Made by a program: the position numbers and the translations under genes. Positions 1 through 5,316 of a DNA stretch of 5,360 bases are shown here, in pieces (position 1 is the first letter of the stretch; each line of letters begins with the position of its first letter). Below the pieces are notes generated by a model that was given only the letters and a program-made list of their open reading frames with translations, was not told the origin of the DNA and did no database searches. The DNA comes from an uncultured Thermomicrobiales bacterium (GTDB taxonomy: Bacteria; Chloroflexota; Chloroflexia; Thermomicrobiales; UBA6265): positions 1-5,360 of the forward strand of contig CADCWH010000018.1 of NCBI GenBank assembly GCA_902806395.1, written 5' to 3'.

Positions 1-1269
1 GAGCGTGACCTGACCACCCACGTCGTCAACAATGCCATGGCGATCAAAGCGCCGGGCGTGTGGTATCGCCAGTCGGGGGACCCGGCCGACCGCGTGGCCG
101 CGCACCGGATCATCTCGGAACTCGATCGCTACCACGGTCAGGCGACCGGCGTCTTCACCGGAGACGAGCACCTCGCCGGGCTCAGCCCGTCGCAGGGGAC
201 GGAACTCTGCGCCGTCGTCGAGTACATGTACAGCCTCGACGTCCTAATCTCGACTCTCGGCGACCCGGCCCTGGCGGACAGGCTCGAGCGCATCGCCTTC
301 AATGCTCTCCCAGCCACGTTCACCCCCGACATGTGGGCTCACCAGTACGATCAGCAGGTCAACCAGGTCGTGTGTCAGGTGACCGAGGACCGGATCTACA
401 CCAGCAACCGGCCCGACTCCAACATCTACGGGTTGGAGCCAAACTTCGGCTGCTGCACGGCCAACATGCACCAGGGTTGGCCCAAGTTAGCGTCCCATCT
501 GTGGATGCGCTCCCCCGACGACGGGCTGGCCGCTGTCGCCTGGGCACCCTGTGTGGTGGAGACCGAAGTCCGGGGCGTGCCGGTGCGGGTCGAGGTCGTC
601 ACGGATTACCCCTTTGGCGAGGGACTCCGGCTCACGATCCACACTGCACAGCCGGTGCGCTTCCCCCTGCACTTGCGTATCCCGGCCTGGGCAGAGGGGG
701 CCACGCTGCGTCGGGAGAGTGGGATGGCGGAGCCGGTGTCGGCTGGCGGGTTCCACCGGGTCGATATGGACCTCGACGGGGACCACGACGCGACCCTCGA
801 CCTCCACCTGCCGATGGTGCCGCGCGTCGAGCGTCGCTTCAACGGGGCCGCGTCGATCTCGCGTGGACCGCTCCTCTACGCCTTGTCGATCGGCGAGGAC
901 TGGCACCAGATCGGCGGCGAGATGCCGCACGCCGACTGGGAGGTCCACCCGACCACGCCCTGGAACTATGCGCTCGACCTCGACCTGGGGCATCCGGAAC
1001 GATCGGTGACGTTCCAATCAGGACCCGTCGGCGCCGTACCGTTCTCGCCGGACGGTGCGCCGGTCTCAGCCGAGGTCCGCGGGCGCCGGCTGCCGGGTTG
1101 GGGCCTGGCGCACGGTGCCGCCGAACCGCCGCCACCGAGCCCCGCCGCCTCGGACGAGCCACCGGAAACACTACGACTGATCCCTTACGGCGCGACCAAC
1201 CTGCGGGTGGCGGAGTTTCCGGTCCTGGCAGGGGAGGAGACTGCTCCGGTAGATGACCGAACGGCGTGA
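1..1269 (+). CDS. GH127 (DUF1680) glycoside hydrolase, 5'-truncated by window edge
   Basis: The frame is open from base 1 and ends at TGA 1267-1269, giving 422 visible residues. Family members are usually about 600-650 residues, so roughly 200 N-terminal residues lie outside the window. The ATG at 37 is internal, because the codons before it already read as conserved family sequence (HVVNNAMAIKAPGVWY). Numbering from base 1, the end of the (alpha/alpha)6-barrel domain carries GDEHLAG (E56), GTELCAVVE (E68, C70) and GCCTANMHQGWPK (C151, C152). In the characterised beta-L-arabinofuranosidase HypBA1, a Glu acts as acid/base, and Glu-x-Cys plus Cys-Cys bind zinc and supply the cysteine nucleophile; E56, E68, C70, C151 and C152 are the apparent equivalents. 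Beta-sandwich sequence follows (ETEVRGVPVRVEVVTDYPFG, then FPLHLRIPAWAEGA). A Pro-rich linker leads to the usual C-terminal strand (LIPYGATNLRVAEFP). No secretion signal can be judged. Family assignment is firm; the substrate is inferred and could be another arabinose-like sugar. Confidence 0.93.
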   Translation, partial: ERDLTTHVVNNAMAIKAPGVWYRQSGDPADRVAAHRIISELDRYHGQATGVFTGDEHLAGLSPSQGTELCAVVEYMYSLDVLISTLGDPALADRLERIAFNALPATFTPDMWAHQYDQQVNQVVCQVTEDRIYTSNRPDSNIYGLEPNFGCCTANMHQGWPKLASHLWMRSPDDGLAAVAWAPCVVETEVRGVPVRVEVVTDYPFGEGLRLTIHTAQPVRFPLHLRIPAWAEGATLRRESGMAEPVSAGGFHRVDMDLDGDHDATLDLHLPMVPRVERRFNGAASISRGPLLYALSIGEDWHQIGGEMPHADWEVHPTTPWNYALDLDLGHPERSVTFQSGPVGAVPFSPDGAPVSAEVRGRRLPGWGLAHGAAEPPPPSPAASDEPPETLRLIPYGATNLRVAEFPVLAGEETAPVDDRTA

Positions 1270-1369
1270 TCCCCGTCGGGGTGGTTCGCTCGGCTCACAG
1301 ACCACGCTGCCCCGATCTGGCCCACCCGGGTCGAGGGCCGGTGGCCGCTGGGCCAGTGGGCCTCGGTCC
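1270..1369. other. Spacer between convergent genes, GC-rich inverted repeats
   Basis: This spacer separates the stop of the GH127 gene from the stop of the convergent permease gene, so both transcripts should end here. It holds only short inverted repeats: CCCC-GTC-GGGG at 1271-1281 directly after the GH127 stop, GGCCC/GGGCC at 1319-1323 and 1335-1339, and TGGCC-GCTG-GGCCA at 1342-1355. None is followed by a T-run on either strand, so no standard intrinsic terminator can be called. Termination by weak GC hairpins or by Rho is an inference from the convergent layout. Confidence 0.4.
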
Positions 1370-2275
1370 TCATCGCCGCAGGCGGGGGTCCAGGGCGTCG
1401 CGCAGGCCATCGCCGAGCAGGTTGAAGCCGAGGACGGTCAGGGCGATCGCGGTGCCCGGGAAGATGGCCGCCCATGGCGCCAGCTGGAGGAAGCCGTAGG
1501 AGCTACTGACCATCGAGCCCCAGGAGGGGGAGGGTGGCTTGTTGCCCAGGCCGAGGAAGGCGAGAGACGCCTCGGCCAGCACCGCGAAGGCGAAGTTGAG
1601 CGAGGCGTGGACGATCAGCGGGGCGGTGATATTCGGGAAGACGTGTCGGGCCAGGATGCGCGAGGTTGGTAGGCCGGTCGCCACCGCCGCCTCGACGTAG
1701 GCCATGTGGCGGACCGAGAGCGTGGCGCCGCGGACCACGCGCATGAAGGTCGGCGTGTAGACCACCGCGATCGCGACCATCACGTTGGCCAGCGAGTTGC
1801 CGAGCATGGTGATGATCGCGATCGCCAGCAAGATCGCTGGGAAGGCGAAGATCACGTCCATCAGCAGGGTCAGACCGTTGTCCAGCAGGCCGCCCCGGTA
1901 TCCCGCGATCATTCCCAGCACGACCCCCAGCGTCCCCGCCAGGCCGACCGCGATCAGACCGACCTGGAACGAGATCCGGGCGCCGTACAGCAGGCGGCTC
2001 AGGATGTCGCGGCCGAACTCGTCGGTCCCGAAGGGATAGGCCGCAGACGGCGACTGGAGCCGGTCCCGCGAGAACTGCTCGGTCGGCCCATGTGGGGCGA
2101 CCATCGGCCCGGCGATCGCGACCACGGCGAAGATCCCCACCAGGATCAGTCCGGTGACCGCGAGGCGCTGGCGGCGGATCAATGACAGGAGGCCGGGACG
2201 CCGGGTGACCCGCCCCCCGGCGTGGTCGCCTAGCGTGGGTACGGCGGTCTGGCCGGGAGAGAAGGTCGTGCCCAT
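1370..2275 (-). CDS. ABC transporter permease, DppC/OppC type
   Basis: This 301-residue inner-membrane channel subunit of an oligopeptide/nickel/sugar-type ABC importer would pair with the DppB-type permease encoded just upstream. Residues 1-37 are a basic cytoplasmic tail, followed by a first membrane helix at about 38-60. The OppC hallmark FGTDEFGRDILSRLLYGAR spans 82-100. Further hydrophobic segments lie near 101-124, 137-157, 160-180, 218-242 and 268-290. The EAA loop that contacts the ATPase is E195-A-A, G201 and HVFP at 211-214, close to the consensus. The C-terminus GFNLLGDGLRDALDPRLRR is typical and complete. The ATG lies 3 bp after the stop of the upstream permease, with no good Shine-Dalgarno sequence, so translational coupling is likely. 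A GTG at 2207-2209 could give a 279-residue form, but the longer N-terminal tail is normal for the family. It is the last gene of the operon. The transported substrate cannot be read from the sequence. Confidence 0.94.
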   Translation of the reverse strand: MGTTFSPGQTAVPTLGDHAGGRVTRRPGLLSLIRRQRLAVTGLILVGIFAVVAIAGPMVAPHGPTEQFSRDRLQSPSAAYPFGTDEFGRDILSRLLYGARISFQVGLIAVGLAGTLGVVLGMIAGYRGGLLDNGLTLLMDVIFAFPAILLAIAIITMLGNSLANVMVAIAVVYTPTFMRVVRGATLSVRHMAYVEAAVATGLPTSRILARHVFPNITAPLIVHASLNFAFAVLAEASLAFLGLGNKPPSPSWGSMVSSSYGFLQLAPWAAIFPGTAIALTVLGFNLLGDGLRDALDPRLRR

Positions 2276-2278
2276 CGA

Positions 2279-3229
2279 CTAGGCCGTCCGCAGGCGGGGG
2301 TCGACCACCACGTAGAGGATGTCGACCACCAGGCTGACCAGGACGAACATCGTCGCGATCACCAGCGTGACGCCCTGGACGACCGGGTAGTCTCGGTTGG
2401 CGATCGACTCGTAGATGTAGCGACCGACGCCCGGCAGGCCGAAGATGGTCTCCACGATCACGGTGCCGCCGAGCAGGCCGGCGACCTGGATGCCGCCGAC
2501 GGTGATGATCGGTAGGGCGGCGTTCCCGACCACGTGGCGGGTGATGACGCGGCGCTCGGCCAACCCCTTGGCGCGGGCGACGCGGACGAAGTCCTGACCC
2601 AGCATCTCCAACATCGCCGAGCGGGTATTGCGCATTAGCACCGCCGCCAGGGGGAGGCCGAGCGAGATGGCGGGAAGGATCATGTTCCGCAGGTTCTCCA
2701 GCGGCGCCCGCGTGAACTCGACGTACCCGATGGGGGGTAACCACCGTAACCAATAGGAGAAGACGAGGACCAGCAAGGTGGCCAGCAGGAAGTTGGGCAC
2801 CGAGACCCCCACCAGCGTGACGATCGTCGCGGCATAGTCGAGCCCCGAGTTGTGCTTCACCGCCGCGAGGACACCGACGATGAAGGCCGGGATCGTCCCG
2901 ACCAGCGCGGCGAGCAGCGCCAGTTCGATCGTCACCGGCAGGCGCAGCCCCAGCTCTTGGGTCACGGCCCGACGGGTCCGCAGCGAGTTCCCCAGGTCAC
3001 CTTGGACGACCTTGCCGAGCCACTTCACGTACTGGACCGGCTGTGGCTGGTCCAATCCGTAGGCTTTGCGTATCCGCTCGACCTGCTCCGGGGTCGTCCG
3101 CTGGTCTACCCCGATCGCCAGCAGGGTCGCGTCCCCGGGGATGAGGCGGACCAGCGTGAAGGTGACCAGCGAGACGCCGATGAGGACGGGCACCAAGAAC
3201 GCTAATCGCCGCAGGATGAACGCGATCAC
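2279..3229 (-). CDS. ABC transporter permease, DppB/OppB type
   Basis: This inner-membrane channel subunit partners the DppC-type permease downstream. I chose the GTG at 3227-3229, giving 316 residues that begin MIAFILRRLAFLVPVLIGVS, the usual DppB opening. An upstream in-frame GTG at 3260-3262 would add 11 charged residues unlike the family and would sit in the loop of a predicted hairpin. An AGGAGG (3247-3242) lies 12 nt before the chosen start, a somewhat long spacing. The first membrane helix is at about 9-29, followed by the OppB-N segment with the family patterns RLIPGD (28-33), YGLDQP (57-62) and GDLGNSLRT (77-85). More helices lie near 98-124, 134-158, 185-200, 240-262 and 288-310. 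The cytoplasmic ATPase-contact loop is DFVRVARAKGLAERRVITRH (213-232), the DppB form of the EAA loop. The end VVDILYVVVDPRLRTA is typical and complete. Its stop is 3 bp from the next start, so the two permeases should be made in equal amounts. Confidence 0.93.
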   Translation of the reverse strand: MIAFILRRLAFLVPVLIGVSLVTFTLVRLIPGDATLLAIGVDQRTTPEQVERIRKAYGLDQPQPVQYVKWLGKVVQGDLGNSLRTRRAVTQELGLRLPVTIELALLAALVGTIPAFIVGVLAAVKHNSGLDYAATIVTLVGVSVPNFLLATLLVLVFSYWLRWLPPIGYVEFTRAPLENLRNMILPAISLGLPLAAVLMRNTRSAMLEMLGQDFVRVARAKGLAERRVITRHVVGNAALPIITVGGIQVAGLLGGTVIVETIFGLPGVGRYIYESIANRDYPVVQGVTLVIATMFVLVSLVVDILYVVVDPRLRTA

Positions 3230-3241
3230 GGCCTCTCGGTC

Positions 3242-3247
3242 CCTCCT
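3242..3247 (-). promoter_or_regulatory. Shine-Dalgarno site for the DppB-type permease
   Basis: The minus strand reads AGGAGG here, 12 nt before the GTG at 3229. It lies inside the extra codons that the longer start at 3262 would require, so it supports the shorter start. The spacing is longer than the usual 5-9 nt, so confidence is moderate. Confidence 0.55.
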
Positions 3248-3255
3248 GACGCCTT

Positions 3256-3270
3256 GCCCCACGACGGGGC
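3256..3270 (-). promoter_or_regulatory. Small hairpin before the DppB-type permease gene
   Basis: GCCCC at 3256-3260 and GGGGC at 3266-3270 form a 5-bp stem with a 5-nt loop. It sits between the larger intercistronic hairpin and the permease Shine-Dalgarno site, and shares base 3270 with the larger hairpin, so the full forms of the two structures compete for one base. It could fold beside a slightly shortened larger hairpin. Any role in modulating permease translation is inference. Confidence 0.35.
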
Positions 3271-3300
3271 GGCGCGTCCCCGCTCACCGGGGACGCGCCG
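3270..3300 (-). promoter_or_regulatory. Intercistronic 12-bp perfect hairpin between binding-protein and permease genes
   Basis: CGGCGCGTCCCC (3270-3281) and its exact complement GGGGACGCGCCG (3289-3300) flank a 7-nt loop (3282-3288). The structure lies in the 99-bp gap between the binding-protein stop and the permease start, 28 nt beyond the stop. The transcript has no U-run after it, so it is not a classic intrinsic terminator. In malE-malF and many similar importer operons, a structure at this place blocks 3' decay or attenuates read-through and keeps the binding protein in excess. That role is inferred from position and strength; the pairing itself is seen directly. Confidence 0.65.
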
Positions 3301-3328
3301 GACGTTCACCCCTCGTCGATCGTCGTGC

Positions 3329-4951
3329 CTACCGGTCGAGCCAGGTCTCCTTCAGGGAGATGTTCGAGCCGGTCGGGATGTGGGTGTAGCCCTTGACGTC
3401 GTTGCTCATGACCTCGTACTGGTCGGCCACGAAGAGGTTGATCCAGGGCAGGTCCTCCAGCAGGATCTCCTGGATCTGCTGGTAGATCTCGGTCCGGGCC
3501 GCCTGGTCAGTGGCGGCGATACCCTGGGTGATCAGGGCATCGACTTCTGGATTGCTGTAGCCGGCGAAGTTGCCGCTCTCGCCGGTCTTGAAGTCGAGGA
3601 GGACCGCGTTCGGGTCCACGTAGGCGCTGGTGCCGGTCACGGCGATGTCGAACTCTTTGGTGACGTAGACCTGGTCGATCATCGTCGCGTTCTCGACCAG
3701 GTTCAGCTCGGCCTCGATCCCGATCTGCTTGAGCTGTTCCTGGATGACGACGGCCGCGTTCGAGAGGAAGGAGTAGGCCGACCACGAGGTGATCGTGGTC
3801 GAGAACCCGTCCGGGAATCCGGCTTCGGCCAGCAGCGCCTTGGCACCCTCGATGTCCGGCGCGGGGATCGGCGCGTCGAGAGCGGCCCAGTAGTTGGCGG
3901 GGAAGAGGATCTGCGTGGCCTCGCCGTGACCAAACACGGTCGGGCCGAGGACCGCCTCCCGGTCGATCACCATGGCGATCGCCTGGCGGACCTGGAGGTT
4001 ATCAAACGGCGGCCGAGTCAAGTTGAACGCCAGGAACCGGATATTGGTGTTCTCGGACCCGGCGACAGTTAGGTTCTCGTCGCCTTCCAAGACCTCGATG
4101 TCGCGCAGCGGCGCGTACTCGATGAAGTCGACCGTGCCGGTCACGACGGCGGTGGTGCGGGAGGTGTCCTCGCTGATCGGGATCAGCTCCATCCCATCGA
4201 GGTACGGCAGACCCTCTTCCCAGTAGTTCGGATTCTTCTCCAGCACGACCCGGGTGTTGGGGACGTACTCGACGAAGACGAATGGGCCGGTGCCGACCGC
4301 GACCTGGGAGAGGTCGCCGTTCTCCTCGACCACCTCGCGCGGGATGATGATCGTGGCCTGGCCGGCGAGATTGGCGAGCAGAGAAGCGTCCGGCTCCGTC
4401 AGGGTCAGGACCACCGTCTGGTCGTCCGGTGCCTCGACCGACTCCATCGAGGCCAGGTCGGCGGCACTGGTCGAGGCCGTTGCCGGGTCGACCAGGCGCT
4501 CGAAGCTGTAGACGACATCGCTGGCGACCATCGGCCGGCCATTGTGGAAGGTGACACCCGAGCGCAGCTTGAATGTGTAGGTCAGGCCATCCTCGGAGAT
4601 CTCCCAGCTCTCGGCCAGCTCCGGCGCCACGGTCAGGTCTGGCTGGACGCGGACGAGGCGGTTGTAGATGTGCTCGACGACGTGCCAGATCGCGGTCAGG
4701 CTCTGGAGGTGCGGGTCGAGTGCGGTCGGGTCTGCCTGGAGCCCGACCTTGAGGATGCCGCCCGCCTTCGGGGTGGGAGACGCCTCCTGGGCTCGAACCG
4801 ACGGGGCGCCAACCACGGAGAGGGCGCCGAGGGACGCCGTCGAGACGCCGAGCGCGGCGGCCCGGGCGACCACGTCGCGCCGGTTCAGCCGGCCGGAGAT
4901 GACTTCGCGGAAGAGCCGATCGAATGCCTGGGAATCGTTGCCTGAGACCAT
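3329..4951 (-). CDS. Extracellular solute-binding protein, family 5 (SBP_bac_5), Tat-exported
   Basis: This is the ligand-capturing subunit of the importer. I chose the ATG at 4949-4951 (540 residues): AGGAG at 4965-4961 is 9 nt away from it, whereas the in-frame ATG at 4958-4960 directly abuts that site. The N-terminus carries a twin-arginine motif (RLNRRDVV, R24-R25), a hydrophobic stretch at about 28-48 and a plausible signal-peptidase site after VRA (residue 54), followed by the linker QEASPTPKAGG. The family core includes LAESWEISEDGLTYTF (113-128), KLRSGVTFHNGRP, GTGPF (220-224), EKNPNYW (238-244), VRQAIAMVIDRE (321-332) and AKALLAEAGFPDGF (370-383). The length fits the family. There is no cysteine anywhere, so it cannot be a lipoprotein and has no disulfides. 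It is the first gene of the operon and followed by a strong hairpin. The family binds peptides, nickel, heme, opines or oligosaccharides; the ligand here is unknown. Confidence 0.95.
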   Translation of the reverse strand: MVSGNDSQAFDRLFREVISGRLNRRDVVARAAALGVSTASLGALSVVGAPSVRAQEASPTPKAGGILKVGLQADPTALDPHLQSLTAIWHVVEHIYNRLVRVQPDLTVAPELAESWEISEDGLTYTFKLRSGVTFHNGRPMVASDVVYSFERLVDPATASTSAADLASMESVEAPDDQTVVLTLTEPDASLLANLAGQATIIIPREVVEENGDLSQVAVGTGPFVFVEYVPNTRVVLEKNPNYWEEGLPYLDGMELIPISEDTSRTTAVVTGTVDFIEYAPLRDIEVLEGDENLTVAGSENTNIRFLAFNLTRPPFDNLQVRQAIAMVIDREAVLGPTVFGHGEATQILFPANYWAALDAPIPAPDIEGAKALLAEAGFPDGFSTTITSWSAYSFLSNAAVVIQEQLKQIGIEAELNLVENATMIDQVYVTKEFDIAVTGTSAYVDPNAVLLDFKTGESGNFAGYSNPEVDALITQGIAATDQAARTEIYQQIQEILLEDLPWINLFVADQYEVMSNDVKGYTHIPTGSNISLKETWLDR

Positions 4952-4960
4952 CGAGGACAT

Positions 4961-4965
4961 CTCCT
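4961..4965 (-). promoter_or_regulatory. Shine-Dalgarno site that decides the binding-protein start
   Basis: The minus strand reads ACAGGAG directly before ATG 4958-4960, leaving no spacer to that codon but 9 nt to the in-frame ATG at 4949-4951. Ribosome geometry therefore favours the second ATG. The first would add only Met-Ser-Ser. Confidence 0.65.
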
Positions 4966-4978
4966 GTACGCACGCCCC

Positions 4979-4993
4979 CCGGACCCTGTCCGG
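4979..4993 (-). promoter_or_regulatory. Small hairpin in the binding-protein leader
   Basis: CCGGAC (4979-4984) and GTCCGG (4988-4993) form a perfect 6-bp stem with a 3-nt loop, 13 nt upstream of the Shine-Dalgarno site. On the transcript it is followed by a short G-run rather than a U-run, so it is not an intrinsic terminator. It may shape ribosome access or mRNA stability; no riboswitch class was recognised. Confidence 0.4.
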
Positions 4994-5012
4994 AGAGTGG
5001 GATGATGATGCC

Positions 5013-5032
5013 GGTGACGAGCGCTCGTCACC
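5013..5032. promoter_or_regulatory. Perfect 20-bp palindrome, candidate operator
   Basis: Half-site GGTGACGAGC (5013-5022) is followed by its exact reverse complement GCTCGTCACC (5023-5032). The palindrome begins 62 bp upstream of the chosen start of the binding-protein gene and lies 29 bp downstream of the candidate -10 box on the minus strand. A perfect dyad of this size between promoter and gene fits a dimeric repressor operator. As RNA it could instead form an 8-bp stem with a GCGC loop. No regulator gene is present and I cannot assign it to a known operator family. Confidence 0.6.
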
Positions 5033-5061
5033 CGGGGCAGAAAAGCCTGGAACCGAGCGGC

Positions 5062-5067
5062 AGTATA
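5062..5067 (-). promoter_or_regulatory. Candidate -10 box (TATACT) for the transporter operon
   Basis: The minus strand reads TATACT, five of six matches to TATAAT, in an AT-poor neighbourhood. No convincing -35 hexamer is found at 16-19 bp spacing. Transcription would start near 5055, giving a leader of about 100 nt that contains the palindrome and the small hairpin. The assignment rests on this single box and its position. Confidence 0.35.
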
Positions 5068-5112
5068 GCGCCGGGACCGGGGATGCGGGTGGTGGAAGAT
5101 CGAGATGGCAAC

Positions 5113-5126
5113 TCGGCAGTCGGCAG
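5113..5126. repeat. Tandem heptamer TCGGCAG x2
   Basis: Two perfect copies of TCGGCAG stand side by side. The core CGGCAG recurs at 5058-5063, where it overlaps the candidate -10 box, and in a second tandem pair at 5303-5316. Direct heptamer pairs can be binding sites for regulators, but no such protein is known here. Confidence 0.4.
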
Positions 5127-5233
5127 ACGAGAAATGGCAGGCAGGTGTGTCGCGGTCGGGCGTGGCGATGTCAGGTCGAGGTTAGGATCGCGAACGCCGC
5201 TGGGGAAGCCGCTTGCCGCACCGCACCGACTGA

Positions 5234-5255
5234 TCAACGGTTCGACGTCAACGGT
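5234..5255. repeat. 8-bp direct repeat TCAACGGT with 14-bp period
   Basis: TCAACGGT occurs at 5234-5241 and again at 5248-5255, separated by TTCGACG-type sequence. It may be a head-to-tail protein site or chance. Confidence 0.3.
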
Positions 5256-5302
5256 CGTCCGACGACGTGTCCAGATCATAGGCGACACCCCATGGGACGG
5301 AT

Positions 5303-5316
5303 GCGGCAGGCGGCAG
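5303..5316. repeat. Tandem heptamer GCGGCAG x2
   Basis: Two perfect copies of GCGGCAG lie side by side. They share the CGGCAG core with the tandem pair at 5113-5126, about 190 bp away. Confidence 0.4.

Noticed and set aside
37..1269. ATG at 37 as the start of the glycosidase
   Set aside because: The frame is open to base 1 and the preceding codons encode conserved family sequence, so this ATG is internal to a truncated gene.
1815..1835. GCGATCGC-like sequence as a HIP1-type genomic repeat
   Set aside because: It falls inside the DppC-type coding sequence and is explained by alternating Ala and Ile codons.
1503..2753. Minus-strand 416-residue frame across both permease genes
   Set aside because: It is a shifted frame over two permeases that are intact in their own frames; the translation is Arg/Pro/Gly-rich with no membrane helices.
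2279..3262. GTG at 3260-3262 as start of the DppB-type permease
   Set aside because: The 11 extra residues are charged and unlike DppB openings. The Shine-Dalgarno site would lie inside the gene, and the codon falls in a hairpin loop. The GTG at 3229 fits better.
3270..3300. Intercistronic hairpin as an intrinsic terminator
   Set aside because: There is no U-run after the stem and the permease genes follow immediately, so full termination would make them useless.
3254..4072. Long plus-strand frame over the binding-protein and intercistronic region
   Set aside because: It is the antisense of a well-supported gene with biased third positions, and the translation (rich in Val, Asp, Gly and Arg) resembles no family.
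5084..5097. -35 box for the TATACT element
   Set aside because: No hexamer at 16-19 bp spacing matches TTGACA at more than two positions. TTCCAC at 5097-5092 is also too far away.
5028..5288. Minus-strand 86-residue frame upstream of the operon
   Set aside because: It starts at a weak GTG without a Shine-Dalgarno site, runs through the candidate promoter and part of the palindrome, and has a Ser/Pro/Arg-rich composition with no motif.
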